Shown here piece after piece: positions 12,820 to 27,486 of a stretch of 64,000 nucleotides of DNA. How positions within the stretch are numbered: position 1 is the stretch's first letter; each line of letters opens with the position of its first letter. The DNA is from Lineus longissimus (Eukaryota > Nemertea > Pilidiophora > Heteronemertea > Lineidae): positions 17,367,501-17,431,500 of the forward strand of contig NC_088310.1 of the NCBI RefSeq assembly GCF_910592395.1, written 5' to 3'. Both the position numbers and the translations under genes were made by a program. The notes under the pieces were generated by a model. It was not told the origin of the DNA and ran no database searches. It saw only the letters and a program-made list of their open reading frames with translations.

Positions 12820-13727
12820 CATTTACCTGGTACACATAATCCGTTTAGCTGGGACAACATTGGAGTCCTCTGCCTTTGATAGAGCAATCTTGCAATGCTC
12901 TTGAAGCCAAGCAGCATACTTGGCAACTAAAGTAACCTACTTGGAGTAGCAAATGTACATGGGGTGTGTCGTGTACCTGGACAACATCGGGACCCAGCCT
13001 TCCTTCCTTCGATAGATCTTCTATCTCACTGTACACTTAAAGATAGGCTCAACTGCTAACTAACCTACTTGCACTGAGTAGCTAATGTACCTGGGACAGC
13101 ATCAGGAACCTGCCCTTCTTCCTTTGAGAGAGCTCTTTTCTTACTGTACACTCAAAGACAGGGCACAACCTGGCCATGAACACTCCTCAAGTGGCTAACT
13201 AAGCCCTTGTACCTGAGGCAGCTTTGGGGCTCTGCCCTCTTTCCTTTGATGGAACTCCTGTCTCGGTGTACACTCAAAGACAGGCACAACCTGGCCATGA
13301 ACATTGTTTAAGTGGCCTGCTTATTGTAGCCCATGTACCTGGGACAGATTAAAAAGAACCCCATCCTTCTTTCTTTGATAGAGCATCTATCTCACTGTAC
13401 ACATGACGACAGACCCAACCTGGCCATTGAGACAGCTCAAATTGTCTACTTGAAGCAGCTCATGTACCCGGGACAGCATCAGGACCCTGCCCTTCTTCCT
13501 TTGATGGAGCTCCTATCTCACTGTACAGTCAAAGACAGGTCCAACCAGGCCATGAACACACGCTCAAGTGGCCTGCTTGGAGTAGCTCATGTACTTGGGA
13601 CAGCATCAAGACCATGCCATTCTTACTATGTTAGGGCTTCCATCTCAATACTCAAAGACAGGCACAACCTGGCAATGAACATGGCCTACTCAGTGTAGCC
13701 CATGTACCTGGGACAGCATCAGGACCG
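12820..13727 (+). repeat. Minisatellite, ~120-127-bp unit, about seven copies
   Basis: The phrase ATGTACCTGGGACAGCATCA recurs at about 12970 (degenerate), 13086, 13208, 13331, 13461, 13588 and 13699. Each is followed by TGCCCTTCTTCCTTTGATG, then CTCACTGTACACTCAAAGAC and AACCTGGCCATGAAC. The 5' units are the most diverged and the last is cut off inside the unit at about 13727. Open frames across it are by-products of the periodicity. Confidence 0.85.
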
Positions 13728-15341
13728 GGGATCTCGACCCTATCCGCCGCGCAGCGGAGGGTCGAGGAAGCCTCGTTGATTTACTCGAGGCGAGCCATAC
13801 ATTTTCAGTGCATACAGGAAAACACGTGAGTGGTCACCGGAAGCTTACGCCCCCTAATCGTGTTCATGACGAGTGAATTGCCGTCAAGTGCCAGTCTCTG
13901 TTTTGAGTGATAATCGTTAGCCCATGATATAGCCTCGATCCGCCAGATCAATACTTCGTCCCCAAAAGGGGCACGCTATAAAAATCGGGTTATTTACAAT
14001 GCGATATCAAAAAACTCTTGCATCTCTGGTTTTCCCGCACAGCCGGATAAGATCCGCGGAGAACTGGCATGTCCGCGGATAGTGGGGACACGGATTCGCC
14101 AAGGTGAAATGGTACACGATCAGCTTTTACGGCGGTCACATTTCCCCCGAACTAATCAAGTCAATGAAAGTGATTGCGACACCATTCAACCGAGCCATCA
14201 CACCCTGGTCAGTTACCAAACCATGTTCGTTACAAACAGAAACTCGGGCCGCTCCCTGATTGGTCAATGCCATGGTGCGAGGGCACGTAATGTGACGTCA
14301 GTCTGAGGCAATTCCTCTCCACAAGGTGGTCGGAGATAAAATCTCGATTTTCTTCTAAATTTCGCACAGAATTGCAGATATTCTGGTAAGTTCAATGAAA
14401 GACATTCCATTTTGTTAGAGTAAGCTGCAGAGAGCGTCAATCTTGATTTCCCCTGACTAATTTATGGCAAAATGTCCTCCAAACTATTGTAGGCATACAT
14501 CCCGCCATGAAGATGGAGGCCATTTGATACATCAGGCTTCTTATCTATTCATGCATCATCAATTTCCGTGCTCATTTCCACTCGTAACTCAAGGCCTGTC
14601 GGATGACATCACGTTTGAAACACATTCAGAACTGACCAAACCCTTAACCACACCACGTTATATCACGGCACATGCGGGCTTATTCAATGGAAATTACGAT
14701 TAGTGGGCAAAACTGGTAAAATATCAGGAAATAAGTAACGTGAGGAAAACGCATCTAAGACACTTAAGTCTCAAAAACGTTTCGTGGGAGGGCCCCCCAA
14801 ACCCCACATTCAAAACGCGCCTTCGGCGCGGATAAAGGGGGACTGCAATAGCACGCTTTGTTTCTGTCGGTTCAAAAAAAAACCCGTATTAGATAACAAT
14901 CATTTGTTTCAGGCAAACGAAACCCTTAAGTTGTTGTCAGATACGAGGAAAATGCATCTAAGGCACTTTTTCAGGGGGAGGACCCCAGAACGCGCCTTCC
15001 GCGAACCTTGATCCGCCCCTGAACTATCTCGCACGAGTGGATACTTTCATAGGCCTAGGTCAATTTCAAACAGACCTTGTGTCCATGTCGGAAGTGAAAT
15101 TCAACCACGCCACGCAATGTACATGTTATTACATCCTAGATGAAGACGAGTCTTCCTATGTAAACAAATGGTATGGTGATCTTCACTCGATGAATGATAA
15201 AGGGCTGAGATCACAATTAACTGTTCAGTGGTAGATGTGATGAAATTTTTAAAAAGCCCTGTCATGCCTAATACTGCCTGGAATGTTGCAAACATCATTT
15301 AACGCTTTTTTTATTTTGAATAATATCAAATAACAGGATTC
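13728..15341. other. Gene-free interval with GC-rich repeat pieces
   Basis: A hairpin with arms CTCGACCCT/AGGGTCGAG lies at about 13736-13770. A pair of related segments (about 14745-14840 and 14950-15020) shares GCATCTAAG.CACTT, GGGAGG.CCCC and ACGCGCCTTC.GCG. The second ends in TTGATCCGCCCCTG, a 3' end often seen in dispersed invertebrate retroelements. I see no supported gene. Confidence 0.5.
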
Positions 15342-15705
15342 AGGTCGCTTTTGAAATAGGAACTCCCTTCCTAGATTCTTCGGGGTCGGAAAGATATTCT
15401 CTCACAGGCAGCAAACACGGCCTCGTATCGTGTCATATTCTGGCGTGTCTCACGTCATCGCTAATAAAACAATCCCCTAACAACATCCTGGCAGCAGTAG
15501 TTTTCAATCTACTCCCCCTCTCGATATGACGAAGGACTATAAAAAGCCTGAATCTCAGGATACCCTTTAACTAATTTTGATTGGAGAAGTCACGGTCTGA
15601 GAGAAATACTTTGCCACCCCATATGTAGCCTCGAGAAATCTTGCTGCTGATACAAATCATCCTCGGAAGTACTCGAACGCACGGAATCAGTGCGTGCTGC
15701 AGTTT
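15342..15705 (+). repeat. Repeat pair, copy 1 (order A-linker-B)
   Basis: Block A (15342-15446, GGTCGCTTTTGAAATAGGAA ... TCGTGTCATATTCTG) is followed by a ~36-bp linker and block B (15482-15705, CATCCTGGCAGCAGTAG ... CAGTGCGTGCTGCAG). Both blocks recur at 16653-16974 in the opposite order. A few percent divergence separates the copies. Confidence 0.85.
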
Positions 15706-15837
15706 GAAAAGGATTGCTTCGGTGGTTTTGTTCAAGATATAATAATGATAATGATAGTAATGAAAATAATAACACGAACATAAATGAATAGATAACAAGA
15801 TATTGAAAAAAAAAATTTTTTAAATGTGGCAGATTCA

Positions 15838-15905
15838 CCGGGAGTCGAACCCGTGACCAGCCGAAACACGGTCTAACACTATAGGCGCTGTACCGTCAAG
15901 GCTTT
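15838..15905 (-). other. tRNA-like / SINE-head-like sequence
   Basis: On the minus strand CACGGGTTCGACTCCCGGTG is a good T-arm and Pol III B box, preceded by a D-arm-like AGCGCCTATAGTGTTAGA. A paired acceptor stem is not evident and the anticodon arm is irregular. This is more likely a tRNA-derived SINE head or tRNA pseudogene than a working tRNA. Confidence 0.4.
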
Positions 15906-16534
15906 CATGTTCACGTGGGGAATTTATTTGCCTGTTATCAACGAGCCAGGTGATGCATGACTATATGACATCCCCCTAGTACCATTCAATCCGTCGCCAT
16001 ATTGAAAACGCGCCGCAATTGTGACTAGATCGCGCAGGTGGCAGAGTGATTCGCCGAAATAGTTCCAAGTAATCTTATATTTCGATAGTTGTACAGATTT
16101 TTCTCAATATATCGTATTTATATACCTCAGTGATATAAAAGATACTGCTTGCAGTTGACTTTACGTTTGAACGGCCTTTTTGAAAAAGTTTTTAGAAGCG
16201 AGGTCAACAGGGTCAAAAGAAATAGTATTTGGCGCTAATGATGTCAGCGACATGGCGGATTAGTTCTGAAGTTCGAGTCGATTCTCTTGGAATCCATTCT
16301 GCCGATGCTCACTGTGCCGGCTGTGATTTAAAGGGGCAAATTAAGTTTGGGATTTTGGTCACCAAGATGACTAGCATTCGAAGTCCCTTCCGTGCACCTC
16401 CTCATTCTGCAGCATACTTATTCTCGATAATAATGATTTTGCAAGTGTTGTGAGGTGGTTTGGATTTGTCTTGCAAATCTAAAGCCAACAGTTACATTCT
16501 GTTTTGTTGAGATCTTTATTGCAATAGGTGATTT

Positions 16535-16654
16535 TTTAAAGGCTCACGCCGTCTGCCCGTTTACATTGGTCGTCGCTTGAATGAAAATGACACACTCCAC
16601 TGCCGTACCGGTACTCCAGTAAATATATGTGAACGAACGGCGATCCCCTTTAAA
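16535..16654. mobile_element. Small inverted-repeat element
   Basis: Ends TTTAAAGGCTCACGCCGT and, inverted, TTTAAAGGGGATCGCCGTTC, about 120 bp apart. The termini resemble those of the element at 22766-23004. No coding sequence. Confidence 0.45.
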
Positions 16655-16974
16655 CATCCTGGCAGCAGTAGTTTTCAATCTACCGCCCCTCTCGATATGA
16701 CGAAGGACTATGAAAAGCCTGAATCTCAGGATACCCTTTAACTAATTCTGATTGGAGAAGTCACGGTGTGAGAGAAATACTTCTCCACCCCATATGTAGC
16801 CTCGAGAAATCTTGCTACTGATACAAATCATCCTCGGAAGTACTCGAACGCACGGAATCAGTGCGTGCTGCAGGTCGCTTTTGAAATAGGAACTCCCTTC
16901 CTAGATTCTACGAGTTCGGATAGATATTCTCTCACAGGCAGTAAACACGGCCCCGCATCGTGTCATATTCTGTC
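16653..16974 (+). repeat. Repeat pair, copy 2 (order B-A, circularly permuted)
   Basis: Block B (16653-16873) is directly fused to block A (about 16871-16974) at GTGCTGCAGGTCGC. In copy 1 the end of B and the start of A both carry CAG, so the copy-2 junction is what a head-to-tail join of the unit would give. Confidence 0.85.
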
Positions 16975-19900
16975 ATGGAACTTTCTAAAGTTCACTTATG
17001 ACATTGACAAAATATAGGACTACACTTCTGCAAAGTTTGATGAAAATTGCAGCGTTGATTTTTTTTTAAATCACGAAAATGTATGTACACAAAATGTGCA
17101 CAGACCCTACAGCAGATTTAATTTTGTACTAAGCCCTAAAGGATGGTTTCCATCGAACGCGGTTATCGCAGCGATTTGCCATCCGTTTGTCGTTCCAGCG
17201 GTCGCAGAGGATCGCTTTCATGGATTTCTCAAAAACAGTTCCACCAGTGTAGTGCGATTCGCTAAAATTGCGCCAGCCGCTCGTTTATCGATGGAAATCA
17301 CTTTCTAACTGATTTTAGTGCGATTATCCGCACGATTTATATAATCCAACCAAGACAAACCCAAAAGCATTTTGAGAAAGCCCCTCCTTGTTGGCATGGT
17401 TGTAGCTCTGTTCAAAGCCTGTTGTGGAGGACGCAGCTTGCGATTTCTCACAAGGCCACAATTCCATAATTGCACGGTGAGTGAACATTTAAAGTTGCGA
17501 ATATAAAGCAATTCACATTGGTGGCTTCGCACATCGTATTGCCTGCAAACGTTAGAAATTGGTACGAGGATAGAAACCCCATCAAAGGATTAATTCAATT
17601 GCAAGGCAGACATTGCTGCCCTGAAGTTCGTGACGGCACTTTGCTGAATTCATAGTACAGTTGAGACCAAGCCTTTGTTAACTTTCAAAATCGATGCGCA
17701 AGACACCGATTATCGTGTTCCAAGTGCCACAAGTTGTTGCCTGGTTTTCGGAGCCGCTAGTACGCCCACGACGATGCCCAGTACTTCACGGTCAGCCCAT
17801 GAGCCACATTTCCATTCGAAATAGCGCAGTCTTTCCGATGGGCGAGTAGGACATCATGACGTCTCAGTTAAGAACAATGGGCGTATTTTTGTTCGGAAGG
17901 CTCGGAAGAGAAAGTCGCCTCCTTCTCCAAACGGGTTCTCTTCCATTGACTCCGCTGACAAACGAGTTCCCTTCGGTAGAATCCTGATAGTCAGACCGTG
18001 ATACAGTCAGCTACACAGAAAAGCAAAAAGCAAGTGTGGTTATTTGATGATTCATCAAAACATATTGACCTGTCCTGGGAGAAATCGCCAGGTCGCCAGC
18101 TGCATGTGACTCTGTCGGAAACACCGGGTCAATCCGTGTGTTGTCGTCTTTGGTGATCTCACCACCTTGCGATTAATGACCCTCTTCCCAATGGCTGCAC
18201 CGATGAAAAAGCGGCTTCTGATGACGCAGCCGGAAATGTCCTCATTTGAAAGCCTTCTCCTTCTCCACACACTATACCTTCTTTGTACTCCTCTTCTCCA
18301 AGTTGCTGATGAAAAATTGCCCTCTTTAGATAAAGCCAGCAGTAAATAAGAGGAAGTATTCATCTGAAGACTTGCCTTTGTATGACAAGCCAATGTAAGG
18401 CATTGAACTTGTAAGGCATTGAACTAATGCATTGTCCATTACCCTCATTGTAATGTTTGTCCATTGGAACAAAGGGCTTTGACCACCTTTTTGTGGAAGC
18501 CGCCTCAATTGCTCCCCACTTTGTTCTGCCTTTGGCCACATCCCAGCTATTTCGGTCTTTCTACTTCTGGTCAAAAGGACGGTTGTGTCCAGCTCGGCCT
18601 CGATCGTATCAGAGTCTAATTTAGCTTGTTTGCGACCAAATCCTGCAACCTGACAAATTCCTTTGTTTTGTTGTGAATAAGTTTGCAAAATTCTCAAACT
18701 TCCGTAATTTTGTTTTCCAGGCGGAATTGGTGCACACCACGTGCCAATGACGTCATGATTATGTTAGGATGGGTAGAAAGATACAAGCTGCAACATTGCT
18801 GTCTTAATAGCTGCCGCCATAGGTAACAACTAGCAGCCATCGCCATAGGTTACAACTAGCAACCATGCAAGTCCTTCGGGTATATTAGACAGGCTTCATC
18901 GGGTCTGGGTAATATAACACCTCACAAAGAGGGATGCCCGACAGATTTCAAAATCTCAAATTAAGCGAAAATGTGTGCCAATAATGACATTATCAGATCA
19001 AATCACAACTCCTTGACCCAGTCTAACCATTTCAGGAAAAGATGTCCTGAATGGTCCTGTCATTAGGAAACCATCGAAGACGATGAACCTCATTTGGTTG
19101 AACGATGTAAACCACGCGCTCATCTTGGAGAGACAAAGGCACGACGACCAATGGTGGGGTAGAGACTTCAATGGAGCACAGAGCACTGAGTCTTCAACTA
19201 CCGCTTCGTGAAGCTGGTGATTTTGAGTGGAAGCAGCGTTTTTTTAGTAAAAATTTGAAAATAGTAATTAAAAAAAATCCGATGCGGGCGCTGATGCTAA
19301 AGCGTTTTTTTGGTGTGGCCTTATTTGTGGTAAATACATGGCTGGGATGGATCAAAGTGAAATTAATTCGCCATCTGTGGTCGAGTCTTAAACTACAGAG
19401 TCAGGCCATCACAGAAATATGCTTTTTGATAGTATATTTAAGAAAATGTGATCTCACTGGTCAGTTTAGGCCTTGTATTTTGATAGGGCCATATAAATGC
19501 CAGGGTGTCGATTTGACAGATATGGTGTACAGAAGTCATTTTTCTCAGACAATTGGTATCAGAATGTTGTAGAAATTTATTATGATGTTTGTAAAGGGTT
19601 ATAAAATTTGGTGAAGATTGATTGGCCCTAGGGATACCTTTTTTACTAAAACCCATGAACACGTAATAAACACAGTGTCTAATACAGGGCTCTGGCCTGA
19701 TGTCCGAGTGCTATGTCCTGCTCAATCAATGCGGAGGTCTTCTCGATACCAGAGCAGCAAACAAAATAAAGACACCAAACTTGTTTTTAACAGGTTTATA
19801 CGCATTTTATTAATAAATATCATCCTCAGGAACATGAAGTAACCACCAGTCTAAGAATGTCAGTAACAGACGCCAAGAACCTATACATTTCATGTATCGC

Positions 19901-19988
19901 CTACACAGGGTATAAAGGTATCAGTTTACCTGTACAAAACAAAAGATACATTAGCCTCCTCTTCCCCCTACACATCACAAACCAAGTC
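16975..19988. other. Gene-free interval
   Basis: No convincing exon chain. Two overlapping minus-strand open frames (18055-18393 and 18326-18697) have no recognised domain and no splice partners. I saw no further element ends except the foldback listed at 17155. Confidence 0.45.
17155..17300. mobile_element. Possible small foldback element
   Basis: GGTTTCCATCGAACGCGG at the left faces an inverted GATTTCCATCGATAAACGAGCGG at the right, about 145 bp apart. The interior is unusually rich in CGA/TCG. The match is imperfect and no target duplication is clear. Confidence 0.35.
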
Positions 19989-19997
19989 ATATTTTAT

Positions 19998-20624
19998 GGT
20001 AACCGGAAAAACGCCGACCGACCGACCGACTGACCGACCAACCTTCCGACCTACCAACCCAAGGAGTTTCGTAGTTGAGTCACAGGTCTCATAAGTCAAT
20101 GTGATATATCCAATCCACGATAGCAGGTCACGTGAAATGAAATTGTAAACAAGCGCACGTGCGCTGGTCAAATGACAACAAATGCATGTTGCGCGTTGCA
20201 GTTCATGCATTGCATCGGTCGAGACACTCGAGTAGAAAAACTACAGTGCATAGATTAGGCCCAAATCATGTTTTTATATCCACCGACCATGTAGACAAAG
20301 CATATCTTTAGAGTATCGTTATCAGTTCCTTACCGCGTGGGCTCGTTTTCCCGGTATAATTGACTGGAGATGCTGCTGTCAGACACGTCGGACTCCATCA
20401 CGTCCATTGCGCTGGGCACTACACAGATACATGTGCTATAGAGAAGCGAAAGGGATACTGCACTATGACGGTAGGTTGGCAGGTCAGTCGGTCGGTCGGT
20501 CGGTCGGTCGGCGTTTTTCCGGTTACCGGGCTATGAGGCGCGAATGGGATGCCGTAAGTGAGGTTGTCAGAGTCGGCGAGTAGGTCGGTCGGTCGGTCGG
20601 TCGGTCGGCGTTTTTCCGGTTACC
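19998..20624. mobile_element. MITE with GACC/GGTC microsatellite ends and 9-bp target duplication
   Basis: Left end GGTAACCGGAAAAACGCCGA followed by (CCGA)n; right end (GGTC)n followed by GCGTTTTTCCGGTTACC. ATATTTTAT occurs directly before the left end (19989-19997) and directly after the right end (20625-20633), a perfect 9-bp target-site duplication. An extra copy of the right terminus lies inside at about 20478-20528. There is no open frame for a transposase, so it is non-autonomous. The superfamily is not assigned. Confidence 0.85.
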
Positions 20625-20676
20625 ATATTTTATTGCCCAGCTGAGATGTGCAGCAACTTGTAGTGCTTAGGGTACA

Positions 20677-20854
20677 CAGTAGAACCTCTCTATAAAGGAC
20701 ACCCTCGGGACTGACAAGTGCTGTCCTTAATAGAGAGGTGTCCTGATACGAGAGGTCAAATTGATTGGAAACAACCAAACTGGGACCAAAACTAGTGTCA
20801 TTAATAGAGAGGTTGTCCTTAATAGAGAGGTGTCTGCTAAGAGAGGTTCTACTG
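20677..20854 (-). mobile_element. MITE copy 1 (CAGTAGAACCTCTCT family)
   Basis: Ends CAGTAGAACCTCTCTATAAA and GAGAGGTTCTACTG form terminal inverted repeats. The interior holds several inverted TCTCTATTAAGGACA motifs and the inverted form of TTTGGTCCCAAATTGGTTG. It is in the opposite orientation to the copies at 22320, 31274 and 34198. Confidence 0.8.
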
Positions 20855-21122
20855 TATATAGACACCCAGATTGGCCATGGAAAGGTGCTGCAGTGCATAG
20901 TGTATCAGCTCATGCAAAAGAGTAGACACTGTGCTGGTCCGTGCTGAGGCCCCAATAATTCTCGGGTGGTCAAGAGACGAATTGAGGAATGTCTACACTC
21001 CTAGAATGGAAAATGGAAGCAGCAACTGAAAACTGATGACCCTAACAGTTTGCCTACATTTGAACCAGGAATCCCCATTTAGACAGGCAGACATTCCATA
21101 CTTTAAACCCAATACAATATCA

Positions 21123-21128
21123 TTTATT
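21123..21128 (-). promoter_or_regulatory. Candidate YIPF4 polyadenylation signal
   Basis: AATAAA on the minus strand about 620 bases after the YIPF4 stop. It is the nearest canonical hexamer I noticed. The assignment is positional only. Confidence 0.35.
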
Positions 21129-21744
21129 GCATGTTTATATCAGCGGGTAGTTCTCTTTACTTAATACATTGGCAAACCTTCTTGGTCAATTCCTCGACGA
21201 TCATTTCTTGCTGACCAAAAACACTACTAGGCTGTGGGCCAAAACCAAAAGCTGTCATTCAGGGGCAAAGTAAAAATGCTCCTTTCATGATGAATTAGGT
21301 GATAACATCACATGATTATAAAGTTCTCACCAAAAAGTGGCTCGATAACCAAACATACTGTCTTTATGAGAATATCCAATGCCAAATGCAGTTATTCTAG
21401 TTCATCACTACACTCCTAGGTGGCCAAACCTACGTCCTTTAGAACTGCCACCTAGGAGGAAACTCTTGAACTAAAATCTTTCTATCAGTTATACAGCAGT
21501 TGAAATTATTTTCTAGTTACTAATGTCAACATATCTGGCTAAAGTACATCTTTCTTTGCATAAACTTTTGTTCATGTGAAGTAGGCACCTTACTTTTTGC
21601 AATAGCATTCATACTCTATCCCCAAAATTTTGTCACCAATTCAAAGACTAGCCCCTGATTTTGACCCATGGCCTCTTAGCAATAACAATATGACTGGGAC
21701 ACAATTTGTTCTATAAAAGTCTCCTATGCACACACGAAAGTCCA

Positions 21745-24963
<3,219 letters not shown>

Positions 24964-25303
24964 CTTGCTTTGTTGGCAATCTCAGATATTACCGTTTCTG
25001 ACTCTGTAAGTTGTACCGCCATCTTGTACAAAATACGTACAGACAACACTGCTGGTCAATTTCGAAGAATAGTGTCCCAAAAACTAACTTTTTTTATTAC
25101 CTGAAAAAAGTTGATTCTGAATTAATGACTGTGTTTGTGTGATAAAAGTAAGTATTTAGTACGCTAAAACTTTGGGTGGCAGAGTTAAAAAGAGAATGCC
25201 CGAGACAGGGAGATTGGTTTTAGTTACAATTTTGTCGAATAGGCGGCGCTGCTAACCAGGAAATGAGAAGATAATTTTGTTGTAATTAATAAATACGACC
25301 AAC
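24964..25303. promoter_or_regulatory. Divergent promoter region between YIPF4 and the 229-residue gene
   Basis: Only 340 bases separate the YIPF4 ATG (minus) from the ATG of the neighbouring gene (plus). No repeats were noticed in it. This arrangement usually means a shared bidirectional promoter. No TATA box is obvious. Confidence 0.6.
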
Positions 25304-27486
25304 ATGAGCCGAATATATGAAAACAAGCCGCTTCAGTCAGTACCTATTGAAACCCACCAGTGGAAAACACTCTGGAAACCCGCTACTTTACAAAGGTGCG
25401 TTCGAAAGGGGTTGTAACTGTTTGCCTACAGAAAACCTATACAGGGTCGTACAAAAAAATGCTTGCCTTTTGTTGCATGGTTGGCTACATATTAATCTTC
25501 TCTCTCATACGAGCCAAGCCAGTTGTGGAGTTCTTTTGCTTTTCCTCTTGCTTCAATATGCATCTTTTCCAAGAAATGAATTTGGAAGTTCACAGGCTTA
25601 CGGGAAAATAGGCTAGTAGTGCCACTAGTGGGTTAACTTACTTATTGTTCTTAGGTTTTCCTTTCAGCGGCAATGGAATCCTGATTGAAGGTAGCATCCA
25701 GGGAAGATCACGACATGTCATAGCAGATTCTGCAGGCTCAAAGGTAAGAGATTTGCTGAATGTATTACTTGGAGTTAGAACTGATATTTTTGGACATCAA
25801 AAGCTGTTCTGAGTGCTACCGGTTATTTTCTGAGTCATTGCCTCAGAAGGGTCTACCTAAAACAAATTTGTCGGTTATTGAATGGGAAAAGCGTTCAACA
25901 AACATCTGTTTCCGTGTTCCAATGCTTTCAGGAAGTGTTAAAGACCACAATACCACCCATGCAAATAAGTTAGACTTGCCCTCTCTTGTGCATTTTGTAC
26001 AATCTTGGAGTAATTATCTTGACAAGATAATTACTCCAAGGTACAATTCAGTTGTGTACAAATTAATTCCCAGTCTCAATTTTCTGAATTCAACTAGCCC
26101 AGGTTTGATAATACCAAAAATGCGAGCTAGGCAAGCTTTTATATTTTTCATAATACCTAGGGTAAATGTTGCACTTCTAAAAAACCATCAAGTCAAAATT
26201 AAAAATGCTGTTAGAATGAGGCGTTATTATTGGACCAAACAACCTATCAATGTTTTCTTCTCCAGTTGAGATATCTGGTTCTGCACATCAAACTCCTGAG
26301 ATGTCACAAGAGGAAGTTTGATAAACTGGGCAAAGAGATTGAACCAAACTTCAGTGAGACGAAGAAAGTTAATATTGGTCACCTCAATTCTTCCTACAGT
26401 AAGTCTTGATTATTTTTATTCCTATGCAATATCAGGGCATTCAGTGGTCCAACCCATCAGTAGTTTCAATATTCTAATTTAGTCCAGAAATTTGTCAAAA
26501 TATGCATAAAATACATGTACCAGTAAAACTAGAAAGCAAGTGAACTTTCCCTTCATCAGTAATACTTTAGGAGGATTGAAGATCACTTACAAAAATATGG
26601 AAGGTACCAATCATTTGGACAAAAGTACTCAAACGTAGGAACTTTCAAATATCTTGGTGATGCAATGACGTTCGTTTCTATTTCTTTAATTGTTATTATT
26701 TTTATTCTCAGAGGTTGAAGCAAAAGGAGAGACTGACAGAATCTCAAATGAGGAGGCAACAGCTAAGTTAACCTTGCCAGATTTGAAAAGCATCACAGCA
26801 AAACACAGCGTATCAGGCTGTTTGCCTTTGTGGATTGAAGAGGCCACTATGGAAAAGATGGACTTGGATGTGGGTGATGAGGTCAGGTTGAAAACAAAAG
26901 GAGACAGTCCATTCATTTGTAAGTTATTTTTTTGGCTTGGATGAGAAATAATTGGTCTTTACTCTTGATTTGTTTTGCCATTTGTCTTGGAACAAAATAC
27001 TCCATGCGGCAGCTCTACCTGGTAGTAACCATGAAAATATGGCTCCCACTTGTAGCCATGAAAATATGCAAGTCCCCTACATGAGAAGGAGATTCAAATA
27101 AAAAAAGAAAGGAAAGCTGAGATCAGAACTACAATATGCTGTTTGACAGTTTATAATAGGGTGCTATTACTCACTAAAATTTTCTCTTTATTTGAAGACG
27201 ACTTCCATGATTGTTTTATTTTGTGAAACTTGAATAAAAATAATGTCCAAATCTAGTAATTGGAAGTACACTCAGTTTCATCTTTTTTTGTTATCTTTCC
27301 ACAGTTTCCATTTCTAAAATTGAAGGCGGCAGCTCAAAGGCTTCAAATTATGTTGGCGGTGACCAAGTCGGTGGTTCTTGGACGGATAAGATATTTACTG
27401 AGAAGATTGAGGTGAAAACTCTGCCCCAGGATCAGCCAGAGGGGGTCGATGATGACGAATGGGTAAGAGAGGACTTCTCATTGTAG
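25304..27486 (+). CDS. Conserved-looking 229-residue protein of unknown family, complete
   Basis: I do not recognise this gene. Five exons join in frame with GT/AG borders: 25304-25395, 25668-25743, 26266-26398, 26712-26918, 27305-27486 (690 bases, 229 residues). The start ATG (MSRIYENKPLQSVPIETHQW) is the first in the exon. The middle carries a basic stretch (KLLRCHKRKFDKLGKEIEP) and the segment CLPLWIEEATMEKMDLDVGD. The C-terminus is acidic (DQPEGVDDDEW, about 212-222). There is no signal peptide or membrane segment, so it is probably a soluble intracellular protein. It shares a short divergent promoter with YIPF4. Five phase-compatible exons make it very likely real; function is unassigned. 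Confidence 0.85.
26004..26040. repeat. Perfect hairpin, 18-bp arms, 1-base loop
   Basis: CTTGGAGTAATTATCTTG is followed by one A and its exact reverse complement. It is in intron 2 of the 229-residue gene. Confidence 0.9.

Noticed and set aside
12820-13727. A CRISPR-like array
   Set aside because: Unit of ~120 bp with no constant short repeat and variable spacers, in an animal genome; it is a minisatellite.
15838-15905. A functional tRNA gene
   Set aside because: Good B box and T arm but no paired acceptor stem or regular anticodon arm; kept only as tRNA-like.
18055-18697. Two overlapping minus-strand frames as a possible gene
   Set aside because: No domain, no splice sites of matching phase, no neighbouring exons.
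25760-26269. A 169-codon open frame inside intron 2 of the 229-residue gene
   Set aside because: It runs through the 18-bp palindrome and the intron's acceptor, is AT-driven in composition, has no recognisable domain, and the exon chain around it is complete without it.
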